Shown: piece by piece, positions 1 to 12,562 of the stretch
Layout of the letters: each line of letters begins with the position of its first letter
Numbering within the stretch: position 1 is the first letter of the stretch
Source of the DNA: Prosapia bicincta
Taxonomy: Eukaryota; Arthropoda; Insecta; Hemiptera; Cercopidae
NCBI GenBank assembly: GCA_036971475.1
Contig: JBAIZL010000005.1
Location: forward strand, 66,345,155-66,409,154
DNA length: 64,000 nucleotides
Direction of reading: 5' to 3'
The notes under the pieces: model-generated
Seen by the model: only the letters and a program-made list of their open reading frames with translations
What the model was told of the DNA's origin: nothing
The model's database searches: none
Program-made: the position numbers and the translations under genes

Positions 1-70
1 AATGTGTTTCTAATTTTAAAAAAAACGTTACTACGAGACACTTTCTAAATTTCGCACATATATATAGTAC

Positions 71-533
71 ACCATTGCAGACATCTTTATACCTAGAATG
101 CCAGTGCAAGCGCGACTACAGCTAGCTTGCCACTGCAGTTGCGGTTATAGCTAGAACGTCACTGCAATGTCCAATATATCTAGCACGCCACTGCCTACGC
201 CATTTTAGCTAGCACGCCGCTGCCTGCGCCAATATAGCTAGCATTCCACTGCAATGGGCATTACAGCTATCACGTGACTGAAATGGGCAATACTGCTAGT
301 TTCTTCACTGTAGGCGCCGTTATAGCTAGCACGTCACTGAAATGTCCCATTTATTTAGCCCATCACTGTCGGTGCCAATTTAAATAGCTGCCACTGCAGG
401 TATCATTACAACTAGAACGTCGCTACAATGGCCAATATAGCTAGCACGCCACTGCAGGCGTCATTTTAGCTAGCATGCCACTGCAGGCGCCATTAGGCTA
501 GCAGGATGCTGCAGAAGACATTATAACTAATGT
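71..533. repeat. Degenerate 29-bp minisatellite, block 1
   Basis: About 15 imperfect tandem units of 29 bp (a few are 28 or 30). A typical unit reads CACTGC, then a variable stretch often containing GGCGCC or ATGTCC, then ATTATAGCTAGC and ACGC. The palindromes GCTAGC and GGCGCC recur at unit spacing. Units differ at many positions, so the array is old. No reading frame persists through it. The start lies close to the window edge and may continue to the left. Confidence 0.85.
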
Positions 534-852
534 CACCGGTTCACGAGAATAGCCCTGGAAAAAGGCAGGTCAAAACGGTAAGATCATTCCCAAAACATTT
601 CCTAACACAAAACGTCAGATTTACAGAATATTACAATGCAGAAATGGGATCAAATATTATTTATTTTGTCTACCTTTTTTTATTAAAATTAGTACTTTTA
701 CCTATCTGTGAATACTTATTTTACTTACTAAAATATTTATACTAAAACACTACCTAAGGGTTAGAATATGTCTGTAAGTCGAAGAATACATCTACAGCGC
801 ATGCGCAGAACTGACAAATTTCTATACTAGGGCTCTTCTCGTGCGCCGGTGA
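534..852. other. Spacer between the two 29-bp repeat blocks
   Basis: Unique AT-rich DNA separating two blocks of the same minisatellite. It holds a 71-codon open frame (530-745, +) rich in Leu, Tyr and Phe with no recognisable motif, which I regard as chance. A perfect GCGCATGCGC palindrome sits near its right end and is listed separately. Confidence 0.5.
797..806. promoter_or_regulatory. NRF1/Ewg-like palindrome GCGCATGCGC
   Basis: A perfect 10-bp palindrome followed by A matches the core of the NRF1 (insect Ewg) binding consensus. Such sites are common in broadly expressed promoters. The only support is the motif itself in CpG-poor surroundings. No transcript, exon or downstream reading frame backs a promoter here. 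Confidence 0.2.
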
Positions 853-1095
853 TGGTAGCATGTCATGAAATGACCAATATATCTAGCACGCCACTGCGAG
901 CGCTAGTTTAGATAGCATATTACTGCGAGTGCCATTATATCTAGGACGTCACTGTAATAACCAATATGGCTAGCATGCCACTGCGGGCGCCATTTTAACT
1001 TCTATGTCACTGAAGGTGGAGTTGTAGTTAGCACAGTAATTGGGGCTTCTTGTGCCATCATGCCACTGTAGGCCCCGTCAAAACTACCACGCTAC
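853..1095. repeat. Degenerate 29-bp minisatellite, block 2
   Basis: About eight more units of the 29-bp family, including recognisable CTAGCACGCCACTGC and GGGCGCCATTTTA segments. It is more diverged than block 1, especially after 1010. The 320-bp spacer shows that the original array was interrupted or partly lost. Confidence 0.75.
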
Positions 1096-3558
1096 TTCAT
1101 AGTCTACGTGTTTACATTCGTCCTGAAGTGATCCATGATTACATGGGTAGAATGCGACAGTTATAAAGGTAGTTATTATGTCCAATGGAGGAGAATGTGT
1201 ATTATTGCAGCACTTAAGAATAATGTTGTGTGTTCAAACTCGCTGCACTTAAAAAAGTAGCATATTCATTTCAAAACACAGGATTTTTAAAATAAAACTA
1301 ATAGTTTTAAAATAAGATTTAATTATTGGATAAGTCAAAAAGAGATAAATCAAATTGTTACGTTTTTCAAAGTCTTTTTTCCTATTTCGGTTCGGTACTT
1401 TTGTAGTAAAATAATGAGTTCATAGATGTAATATTACCTAAAAGTTAATATACACTGTTTTGTGCAAGCGTTTTGACAATTTAAATTGTCATGTAGATTG
1501 AGAATTTCCTCTTGAACATCCCTCAAATAATTGTAACATATATATATATACAGAAGAAAAATGTTTTTATTGAAAATGTATGCTTAAATAAATTTATTTT
1601 TATAGTAATGGCAATTAAATTTAGGAATTAAGCAGGCATATTTTTTTATATATTTTAGTAGCCTATATGTTTTTATTATTTAGAGATTTAATTTGTGTTC
1701 GTCTTTGTAAATTCTCTCCCTAATAAATTTTATCCCACTGTCCGTTCCGTTGTGTCGTGAATAAAGGAAGATAAATGGGTTAAAATGTTTTTTTCCTTTT
1801 TACAAGTTGCCTCCACCCCGACCCTTAAGCTCTCCCGTAGAAACCACAAAGCGCGTAAGTAGTTTTTTTCACCCCTTTAAACTTTAGTTTAGTTGACTAC
1901 ATCGATTTCTAGATGTAAGGCAGGGATAACGTTGGGTAAAGGAAACACTCACTACTGTTTGTCGAAAAAGGATTGTGTTTGCAAAAATATTTCTAAGCAA
2001 TCGCTGTTTCAACATATTTTACTAAATTAAATCAGAATTTATTTAAACATCTTTGTGATGTATGATAGTCAGTTTGAGTCAAACCTTATAATCGTTTTTA
2101 AAAAACATTACAAAAGTTTCCCTTTTGTGTGCATAAGAATACATTTTACTAAATATAATTCGCTAATCAAAGAATGACAATCATAACCGAACTGATTTTT
2201 GCTGAGCTCAAACATCTACAGAAGGCAAAAGAACCAATGGTTCGGATCCCTTAACCATTATATCCTCCCTATTCCAGTGTCTCAGTCCGCTACTATTTTA
2301 TACTGCATAATTACTGGTACCATTACCGGTAAGATGCGTTCGCAGGACTTTTATCTTATTATATGAAAATATCCGTTCTGTTTAAAAACTCAATCACGGA
2401 CAAAATGTCTGTAGAAGACTGGGTCTTTTTGCAATTAGGTTCATGTGTTTGAGACTTTGCTGGTCTAAAAAAACACACACATACACTCACAAAACACGAG
2501 ATAGTTTTGGGTGTCGAATTAAACGATTAATTAGGTTTGAATTACCATATTCGTTATCTACACTATTTGGCAATAGTGGAAGGAGAATTTACGAAATAAA
2601 ATTGTTAAGCGTATGTGATTTAAAAGATGTGGGGAAATAAGTCTACTTAAATTTTTTTTTTTTTTTTAATTTATAGTATTTTTCTTTGGTTATTTTGTCC
2701 AATTAACATCTTTTATATTTTTCACCTTGAAAACATTAAACATTTTGAAATATTTTTAATTGATTTGGGCATAGATTGATCTGTGTTCGGGGTGCCGCGC
2801 CCTCTTGACTCTGTGACATTGAGTGATGAGTGTTTTAAGAACCTGTCACACGCCACTGCCATCTAAAGTTTGCAAAAAAATAAAAGCCCACACATCATAA
2901 TTCCTATCATTAAAAAAATATCTATTTTTAGATAAAATTCCGTAATTTTCCTGTCGGAAATTTATCCTGAAAAACGTTTAATGAAATCGACTGAATTCTT
3001 GTCATTATTTAGCATTATGTGTACGGATATCACTGCGATTTTACATATTACCGGGTACGCATGCACTATAATGTCCCTTCTTCACGCTTCTCCCATTATC
3101 AGAGACAAAAATGGTCAAAGAGGTTGCATCCTTCTAATACTGTTCCAAAAGCTAGTAGACTGTGTCCAAGCTACGTTTGGTCAAGCAATATCATAATGCA
3201 CATTTCTTAGTTTTCCTTATTCCATCTATCGTTGTGAGAGCTTCTCATATCTTGTTCTTCTTCTTGTTACGTAGTTTCACGTGTAGGCGCATCTTCACCA
3301 ACCCAATAGCATTTCGGTTTACTTTAAACATACCGCCCGCACCGTATTCCCGACATCATGATTCCAATTTATTTTAAAAATTTAGTTTATTCATTGTTTT
3401 TGGGCAAAAAAAACCTTAGAAACTTTATTGGGAAATTTAAAAATAAAATAGTGAATTTGGAAACCAAGAATAATTAGTTATGTAAACCTAACTTAAAGTA
3501 AAATTGAAATGAAATGTAGAAAATAAAATATTCTCAGCTTTACGAGCTCACTTGAGAT
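1096..3558. other. AT-rich DNA with no supported gene
   Basis: Homopolymer runs (for example poly-T near 2650-2668), a short TATATATA run near 1540 and scattered short open frames of 60-71 codons (2443-2640, 2981-3196, 3162-3377) without motifs. No splice-site-bounded exon could be argued. I see nothing else definite. Confidence 0.5.
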
Positions 3559-4035
<477 letters not shown>

Positions 4036-5028
4036 GTTAGATTGCGTCTACTATTTAGTAATGTTTTTCGATAATGTTTTTTTGATATTCAGAATTTACG
4101 TGAAATTCTATAATAATTACCCGTTTAGTAATTTTAATATTTGACCAACCAGTTGTTATAAACTACTCTATTTAATCGAACTAATGATGCATTATTTTTT
4201 AACTGAAGTAAAATTGCTTCAGATTCTAATTGGATTTGATGATAAACTATGTCGCTGTATGCTGGCATTAGAAGGAGCTCACTGTGTTACTACATCTGTA
4301 TCAGACTGACCACCACGGGATCGGACAGAAGTGTTGCGGCTACAAGTACACGGGTAATCCATTACGGGACCGAAGCATGTAGACAGTTGTGTGGCGTAGT
4401 CTGAAGGCGTCATGAGCGTCTACAATGCTCCTAAGAGAATACATTACTCACTAACCAAATCACCTGCTATTCATGTCTTTTTTGTCGTTTAAAAAAAAGA
4501 ATGACGGTTTTTGGATTAGGAAATTTACATACAATTTACACACTCTATGAAACATGTTTTCTATTTAATAGAATTGGGAATCACTGCTAAGTATCTTAGC
4601 GCAAACGATGATATCTTTTGAAATATATAACAAAAATAGTTATTTCCACCATAAAATGTTTTTAAATAATAATTATCAATATGATCTTTTATTTTTTTTA
4701 TTCGGTAGTAGTTATCTTTGCGGCAAGTAGTAGATTTCGGCAGTTATTATATATTAGCTTAATAAAACATGAAAGTTGGTGTTAAAATATTAATAATAGA
4801 CCAAATGCTGACAAACATATATCTTAATATTTGTGTCATACATTGTGTAAATTTTGAACAGAAAATTGAAGTGTTTCAAATTCGTTTTTCAACAAAGATT
4901 TAAATATTAATATACAGGATATTAAAACTTTTAATATCAAGTAAACACAATTCGAGTTGGAAAACGTTTAGTAAGGTTTGCCGGCAAGACTTCTCAAACC
5001 AAATATGCATATGAGAAAATTATAAGTA
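4036..5028. other. AT-rich DNA with a GC-richer patch
   Basis: Mostly AT-rich. The segment 4255-4440 is noticeably richer in G+C and may be an old mobile-element fragment, but I recognise no terminal repeat or protein motif in it. Confidence 0.4.
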
Positions 5029-5704
5029 CAGCGGAATCTCGGCAATGCGAACTAATTGCTGCAGGGTGTTGTACGGATTATTCAAAAGGTCGGATTACAA
5101 GAAGTACCTAAGTAGGCATATGGAAAACGTGCTGACGAAAATATTGTACAGTGATGCAGACGTTCGTGTAGAAACCACTCATAAATAGGGCCATGAAGAA
5201 GTGGATAACTACTTGTGTGCATTGTCTGTCTCTTACGTCTACCTTCCTCGGAAGCTGAAGCATTTGAAAGAAATTTCACACGATTTGTTTTAAATCAGTT
5301 TACAATCTTCTTGCTAACATTAAACTCATGGGCCAGATGGCAAGAAGTATCTTCGTTGTCGAGACGTATTAGGATGCTTCACTTGTCACTCAAAGACAGT
5401 GATTTACGATTTGTTTTAACAAGCCACTGAACACGTAACAATAAGTCTGACTGAATGCACTGTTAGGTATCCCACCTTACTCATGAATGGAGGGGGATTC
5501 ATCTGAAAAGCATGAAAGAGAACAACAGAAAATAATCGCGGGAAATCCAATTACGCAGCTGCATGTTATTCATAGAGCTCCTCCTTCCTTCTGTCTTTCC
5601 ACTAACCTCAGGCACTCTTATACAGAACATAGTTTTGGTGCTTTTTCGATTCGGATTACTGGAGTGTTCGGAGTATTGAGGTTCGGATTGTCGAGATTGT
5701 ACTG
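5029..5704 (-). mobile_element. Deleted pogo/Tigger-like DNA transposon with terminal inverted repeats
   Basis: The left end (5029-) reads CAGCGGAATCTCGGCAATGC and the reverse complement of the right end (5704 backward) reads CAGTACAATCTCGACAATCC, both followed by GAAC. This fits the CAGT-type inverted repeats of the pogo/Tigger branch of Tc1/mariner. TA precedes the left end, but a matching TA at the right end is not intact. Inside, the minus strand encodes a broken CENP-B-type DNA-binding region. At 676 bp the element is much shorter than an autonomous Tigger, and I found no catalytic DDE part, so it is an internally deleted fossil. Confidence 0.75.
5082..5420 (-). pseudogene. Tigger/CENP-B-like transposase, N-terminal fragment
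   Basis: Read on the minus strand from about 5420, the translation runs KSLSLSDK, stop, SILIRLDN, then LAHEFNVSKKIVN, stop, FKTNR. It continues KFLSNASASEEGRRKRQ and ends near YEWFLHER. This order matches the first helix-turn-helix of pogo/Tigger transposases (Lys-rich start, KxxxLxxLDNG-like helix, VSxxTVxxxxKxR recognition helix) and the start of the second CENP-B-type domain with its WF(L)xxR motif. At least two in-frame stops break it. The residues after WFLHER no longer match, which suggests a deletion joint. In a full element it would bind the inverted repeats; here it cannot be made. Confidence 0.7.
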
Positions 5705-8324
5705 AAGGTAGTATATCGTAGTGTATATTACTGCGCCAGCCTGACCGATCTTGAGTGAAGGTAGTGTGAGGAGCAATTTACCGTAGTTGTAGGATATTGT
5801 GCAAAGAAAAAGGAAAATATGTGTATTTTTAAGTACCTTAATTATAAGTATCTTTCTGAGTATTGAGTATTTTCTTATTGTTTCTTTCCAACGGATTTTA
5901 ACAACACTTGGAGCTTACTTTTCCTTAAATTTTCCAAAAGAAACCTAAAGTAAAAGTCGCTTCAATCAAGTCGACGAACTCTCGTAGCAGATAACACAAC
6001 ACATTTTCTTAAAAAAATGATTCACTAGTGTTTTTCCAGTAAACTGTTGGCATGCATATATGAAACTGCACGGTTTTTGTCTATCTTATTCAATCTTTTC
6101 AAATACAAAAATATCTGGTTTTTTTTATGTGTCTGTAGTAAATTTCATAGTGTGTATGAAATGAGGTGGTCAGCTGTCTTGATCTTCACATAACAGATTT
6201 GATACCTTGTTTTATAAGAAATATATTTTTTTAGAGTAGGCAATAGTAATGGTCTCAAAATACTTTTATTTTTGTCACAATATTAGAATCTTTTTTGGAC
6301 CATTTAAACAAATTTTATAACATGGTTTCTTTTTTAAAACTGTGAAATTAAAATGAATTTTTGATATAATCTCTGAAATCTTTAGTTAAATTTTACTTTT
6401 GTTGAAATTTTTAAATATCGAGCAACTTTTTATTTCATGTTTGTTTTAGGTTATAGCGAAAATATTATACTCTTATTATAGTTGTATTATGATGCTTTTT
6501 GATTGTTTATTACAACATATTTTGTTTTTGGGTAGGAATTTAATGTATTTGTCTTAAACATTTTACCCTCTATGGCTTTTATATATTAGAGAGTAAGAAT
6601 TTATCTAGTAAATGGTGTAAAAGGAATAAAACTCGTTATATATAAAACTGTATTTATTTTTTTATAAGCCTCGAGATATTCATACAATTCTGTTTTCATA
6701 TGAACTCGATTAAACTTGGTTCGATTAAATTGAAATAGATTTCGATGTAATTTGGCCCAGCTTTGAAAAGTCAATTTAAAATTTTTTTTATTCAAACGCA
6801 TCGTCATTAGGTAAAGTAAACGCTCAAAGATTGGCTTCTGAAATAAATTGTTTATTAAAAATGAAATGTATATTTTTTTAAAGTGTAGTTTTTGTTTCAA
6901 AGTAACTGAACAAAAAAGCTAACGCATAAAAACTAAAATTAATGATTTGGAAATTACTTCTATATTTAGCCATATTGTTTGTAACCTAAATTTATGTTTT
7001 ACAGTTCAATTAAATTAACAATAGACTTAAAATAAAATGAAATATTATTATTTAAGATAAATTATACAAACTGAAACCTATAGTTCTGGTTTCTATTTAA
7101 TTTTTCTTAGAACAGTTTAGAGATAAAAACGTTTTGTGTCTAAAATTTTAATTTCAAGAGGAAAATATTTATTTGTTTCTACAATTTTTTAAAATAATAA
7201 TTTATATTCCCCTTCATAGTTAGTTAATTTAAAATGAATACAATTCTGTGTTTCATTCAGTTTAGTTGTATTGTACTTCCAATAAAGATTCAATGAATCG
7301 TGACTCTGCTCGTTTATAACCCCGATAGAGATTAGGTCTGTCTCGACATACTAATCGTTACCCATGAGAAATTATTTTCTTTGGCCTTCATTTGCAGGGG
7401 ATATATTCTATCTTAAAACTGTATTTGCTAAATTCATTAAGAAGCCTATGAAAACAGAATCTTTGCAGTATGTTTATGTGATTAATGTTTTAACACAGAA
7501 AGTTTACTTATAAAAAGGTGTACTGAATATGCTTATTGAGGGTGTTTGGTGTCTCCATTTTATTGTATATGCGTCTGATTCTGCTAGTCCTTTGTTCACT
7601 ATGTGTCTTGGGGGGGGGGGGGAAGGCTAGTGCTGTTACACAAGTTTCATTAGGGGTGCAATAATATTGAAACAAGCGAAAATTGTTTCTTAGATTCTGA
7701 TATTTTATAACGTATAGTGGTACAGTTTGATGAGCTAAGCGCATAAAGAAGTTTACAAAACACATACAAAGCGAGTAAAAATCTTTAGAAAACCATTTAC
7801 GAGATTACAGTTTTGTGTACACTATCAGTACGTCGGGTCTCGACTAAAATATAATCTACTTAAGCGTAATCTGTATTCCGAACTGCCGCCCTTCCGAGAC
7901 TGTGGGAGTGTGTTGTAATATTTTTATAAACATTCGTGTTGAGAATCTGTAGAAAATTGCGTAGAGTTTTAGCAGGATTTTCTGTGGAGTTTATTTGTAA
8001 CGAAAGTTTAATGTCTAAAGACTTACTGAAATATGTCATCTTGCCTGGAGTAGAAAATTGCATTACAAAAGTGTTCCATTATAAATGTCATCTAATTCTC
8101 TAATAACAAGTCTCCATTTTGTAACAGATTTGTAAAGATCGGACTATAGTATTATGTGTCCTGCAATTATAAGTTGAAAAAGTATTCTGGAAACGTTTAA
8201 TAAACTATTTTGTAAGACGAAAACAACTTCGTGTTTTAGGAGATTTGAAAGCATACTTCATCAGACAAAAACTTTAATGATATAAAGGAGAAAGGAAATT
8301 ATAGAGAAAATTGGCTTGTGTGTG
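5705..8324. other. AT-rich DNA with no supported gene
   Basis: Open frames on the minus strand at 6601-6900 (99 codons), 7508-7765 and 7860-8063 are rich in Lys, Asn, Phe and Leu codons expected of AT-rich DNA and carry no motif. A run of 13 G residues lies at 7610-7622. Nothing else definite is seen. Confidence 0.5.
7610..7622. repeat. Poly(G) run, 13 bases
   Basis: An uninterrupted homopolymer of 13 G in otherwise AT-rich sequence. Its length may be uncertain from sequencing error. It interrupts the minus-strand frame at 7508-7765 with a run of Pro codons. Confidence 0.9.
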
Positions 8325-8561
8325 TCAGTAAGAACTGTGGGCTACATAGATGTCTACACAGGATTCAGTAGAGTTTGCAAAGCTCCAATCCAGGAAACTG
8401 CAAATGATTAATCTGATATAAATTATTGTTTTTATAATAAAATGGAGATAAGGACTACATAGCAAATTATTATTTTTACCTACACTCCACAAGATGTCCT
8501 GGAGCACAGGGACCAAACCAGGGCCTATCAGGTTTACATATTCTACAAATATCAAGGGCAT
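8325..8561 (-). other. Exon-like patch, possible remnant of a host gene
   Basis: On the minus strand a GC-richer stretch (8555 to 8479) ends in GTGTAG followed by GTAAAA, a plausible splice donor. About 80 bp of AT-rich DNA follows, then an acceptor-like ATTTGCAG (near 8400) and a second GC-richer stretch to a CCCACAG near 8340. One frame of the first stretch has several cysteines (CRIC, GPCAPGHLVEC). The whole span is also open as one 78-codon frame. I do not recognise the family. The splice reading rests only on motif fit and composition and could be chance. Confidence 0.15.
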
Positions 8562-11206
8562 AGTTTAGTACGCACGTCACGTCGCTCTATCAATTGATAC
8601 ATCTAATTGAGGACGCACACATCTCGTCTGTAGATAGTTTTAATTCACTTGTCAAACCCCCAGCTTTGAAACTTCTTGTTTAAATAAACCTTACCTTGAA
8701 CTCTACCCAATAGGTATTGTACTAACTTTGGACCATCTCGGAAGAGTAACACAGCCTAGGCTGCGTTTTAATTACAAATTTTCTATTACATGCTCGTTAT
8801 AGTTACGTTTACCATTACCATTGCAACCCCTAAACGTCGACCTATGTATACAATTATTGTAGGTCCACTCGATTATTGCTAAATCGCATTACTTTACGAA
8901 GCTGTAGAGAGTAAAGTGATCGATAAATGTACATTTAAATTGAAGGAAATAGCTCGGCTTAGAAGGTTTCTAAATTTAAACTACTTTTCTTCGTAACATT
9001 ATAGTAAGTAATAACATTTAGTAGAAAGTAAATAATAATTTGCAGTTTCGGAAGTTTAAACCATTTTTACCTTTTGTATTTGAATTTATATTGTTCACTA
9101 GGTATCGGAAATTTAAAAAAAAATTTAATATACGCATACAAGTATATGTAGTATCTGCCTAGAGAAAAAGTTAGAAATAAAAGTTATTTTATATCCTCCC
9201 TCAGTAACAAGAGCATTAGATGTATTTTTATATTGGTTTGTGTCAGGATAGATAGCTCAGAAGAGCCTGAGACAAGTTGCATACGTATTTGTAAGGAGAT
9301 GACGTAGCTTTAGTCCTCACAATGTTATACAAATTCGAATTTAAATAATTGTCTTTAGAGATTGATCTGTGAGGAATATTGAGCCCAGTATCTGTAGAAT
9401 ATTAGCTTAGTTAAGTGATTATTGATTTATTTAATCAATTTCACTACAATTAACGTATCGTTCCGTGGCAATATGAAGACGTTGTAGCGAGTAAACAAAG
9501 TCATATGATTCCGAAAGAAAACATTCAAGAAGCTTTGTTCTGGTACGAGCTTTCATCTCTGGTACCCCTGAAATATATGAAAATAGGTAACTTTTATTGA
9601 TTACGTTTATTCATCCACTTTCACTCATACTCGATTGTGACGTTTATGGTAGACGCTTTAAAGCCATTAACTGCATGACCATGTCAGGGAGTCCTTAAAG
9701 TTATTATATACCTTGGAGAGTTCCTACTGGCCAATATCTGTCAAATATTTTCAGCGTTTATAAAGCCTTTTTGTTAAAGTTGAACCACCGACTGCCATGA
9801 AGCACCGACTGCCGGCTTCGGTAGAAAGCAGGGCGCTTGTGATGCTCATGCTCATGCCAGACTCTATCCTCACTCCACTCAAAGCACCTGATGTTCATCA
9901 TGATGTTTAATGTATTCCGCTATTATTTGCTCTTTCTTCCCTAGGAGTTGCCAGTGGAAACATTCATGAACTCGAGAGTTTCTCGATATACGTAAAGGAT
10001 GCAATCCTACACACATAAAACCCACACGAGGAGGGGGTGAGTTGCTTATGTAAGCCTAATATTTGTAATCCTTTGCTTATTTATAATATTAGCGACGAAA
10101 TTCATTAATTGAGGCTTATGAAACGGTCATGAAACGAAATAAGTTGTAGTTGAAACTAGGCGCTCAATGGCTAGAGTCGGTTTGTAGTCTAGCAATGAGG
10201 AGTACTTGGGTTAGGATTCACATTCTGTTGGAAGTACGATTCAGTATTGGAACTAGGCCATTAGGCTTATTTAGGGAGATTCATAAAAGTTTTAATATTA
10301 TGTTAGCTAAGATAAAAACACATTTTTGTAAATACATGCAACTTTGTTACGTATGATACGACTGATAACGACTTGAATAAATTTAATAAGTGAGTTTATT
10401 AAGGATATTTTCTAAAATAAATTAAATGTATGAATATGGTAATTAATTAATTTAAAGTTATTAAATGTAAATGTATACCAATAGAAAGGTATTCTATATT
10501 GTATGTGTTTATAAAATTTTTTATATACTTTAGAATATACAATGCCAAAATATGTAAGGCTATTTAAAGTATTAGGGACATTTGTGAGTGCGGTGGCAGG
10601 CTCTTATTGATTTCGTAATGAGATCCTATTACATTAAAAAAAAAATATTTATATTTACACATCCACAACTAACAAAAATGTGTTTTTATAGTAATGATTT
10701 TATGCTTTTTTTAAAGTTTATTCAGAATCTATAGAAATCTTGTAAGTTACAGACAGTATTTTTATCTACGTAAAGTTCAACTAGTTGTTTTCATTAAAAA
10801 TAATACATGTAGATCAAACCTATATGTATAAATAAAACCTTTGACTATCTACGTTATCTCACGTCTCTAATAACCTAAAACTACGACGATAGCAATTGCG
10901 ACTTTCGTGTAAATTTAATAAAAACTTCGCCTACATATGGGATTTATAGGAAGGCACATTTCCTCATCATTAGTAAAATATAATTTTTAGTTTAATGTTA
11001 TAAAAAATTCCAAATAGTGTAAAGCACGAAAAGATGAAAACCAAATGTTTCTCTTCTTCTCTAAACAAACAAAGTGAACCACTTTAAACATATACGAAAA
11101 TATTTTAACTTGCATATTATAACATCCAAGATAAATTAATAGATTTATTATGAATGTAACAAAATTAAGCCTAGAGTTTCTAAAACATCTGGAATTAGAT
11201 TCTCTG
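8562..11206. other. AT-rich DNA with no supported gene
   Basis: A GC-richer segment near 9780-9900 contains the repeated word CACCGACTGCC (9787 and 9803 areas) and tandem ATGCTC. A tRNA-like patch near 10,155 is listed separately. Otherwise I see only AT-rich sequence. Confidence 0.45.
10155..10240 (+). other. tRNA-like patch (possible SINE head or tRNA relic)
   Basis: GCTCAATGGCTAGAG resembles the start of an internal pol III A box, and GGGTTAGGATTCAC about 45 bases later resembles a B box (GGTTCGANTCC) with two changes. A clover-leaf does not close cleanly by eye. It could be a decayed tRNA-derived SINE or a chance match. Confidence 0.18.
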
Positions 11207-11366
11207 TGCAGAGTTAATACTGCAAACCAAAGTCGAGGCTATATGAGAACACTGGCATTTCTGCATCTGTGCGGGTTGAGTCATTCGAGCGGAGTAAATT
11301 GAGTTTTCAAATCCGATGATATTCGACCGTGAAATTAAATTTGCCTTCTGTCCGCCATCAAAAGCA
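11207..11366 (+). repeat. Conserved island A, copy 1
   Basis: Matches 34,610-34,860 and 44,820-45,065. In the 107-base core, copy 1 differs from copy 3 at about 5 positions and from copy 2 at about 10 (hand count). It contains GTGCGGGTTGAG, CGAGCGGAGTAAA and TTCGACCGTGAAATTAAAT. Changes between copies fall at all codon positions, and copy 1 has a stop in the frame open in copy 3, so it is not a conserved exon. Confidence 0.85.
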
Positions 11367-12562
11367 ATCTATATGGACTCCCAAGACCTTATAGTTATGT
11401 AGTGTTATCCATCTGCGCCTGTCTTTTGTAATCCTAACATGAATATAATGGGAACAAGCACAATCTCACCGAATGATAAAAGTTTTTGACAAACTTTATA
11501 TTTCAGAAATACTCTAAATAACTAGGTAAAATACAAATGATTTGTCAACGATTACAACCAACATGATATATATCCTTAGTTAAAATATATTAACAAAATC
11601 AGGGCTTCATTTATTTAAAAACAATTAGAGATAAACAATTATCCGATGTGCTTTTACTCCTTGACATTTATTATTTCTAATAATAATAAATAATATAATT
11701 TGGGCATTTTCCAAATATAAAGTAACAAATTCGCGCGTTAAATAAACGTTAAAATACAGTCGAGGGTAATAAAGTTCATTGATAAATGCCAAACTAATAA
11801 ATACTATTAACCAAATACAGCACGTAAGTCCAATAATACCCAAATAGAGCAACAATATTATAATTTTTGCCACTCATAAAACGTAATAAAATCAAGAATT
11901 AGACAATAATAGGTTAGATCTTGTTGAACAGGTGACAGGTTTTATATAAAATTCGAATTAACTCTTTCACCTAAACTGCACATGATGAGATGTAATACTT
12001 TTACAAAACGTTTGGAATAACGATGGAATGAACCGTTACAGATTTTTAAACAATAAATTTGACGTTAAGAATTATTCAAGATAAACAAATCTTTTTAATG
12101 AGATGAAAAACTTCACTTTAATGATCCAAACTTTTGTATTTTATTTCACGATGCTCTGAAATCAAGTCCATAAGAAAATACAATCCGACGTAGCTTAAGG
12201 TGTTGCAACTTTTAAATGAACGACAATTTGTTTATGCAGATAAGTGCTTTTGTCACAAACTTTTATCAGATTGGAGTTTATTATATGAAAGTAGATACAT
12301 GAGAAATATAAATAAAATATAAATTCCGAAACTAATCTTATAGTAAAATACCAGCGTTTATTTATGACTTTCATTACAAAACCACGGTCAACACGTGTTA
12401 TTTAATATACATAAACCTGTTTTGTCCAAGTGACTCTGTAGTATATATTACATGTTAGGTAATTACATAAATACCGATTTGACGATAGTAAATGCTTTAT
12501 GTAGTAGACGGTTTTTTATTGTTTTGTATAGTAGGTAAAAGGGTCCTCGACTCCAGGATGTC
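11367..12562. other. Macro-repeat DNA between island A1 and the 46-bp array
   Basis: AT-rich. The minus-strand open frame 11,625-11,873 (82 codons) is hydrophobic but has no motif and no counterpart in the other copies. No gene supported. Confidence 0.45.

Noticed and set aside
6601..6900. 99-codon minus-strand frame
   Set aside because: Composition is that of random AT-rich DNA; no motif, no conservation, no splice context.
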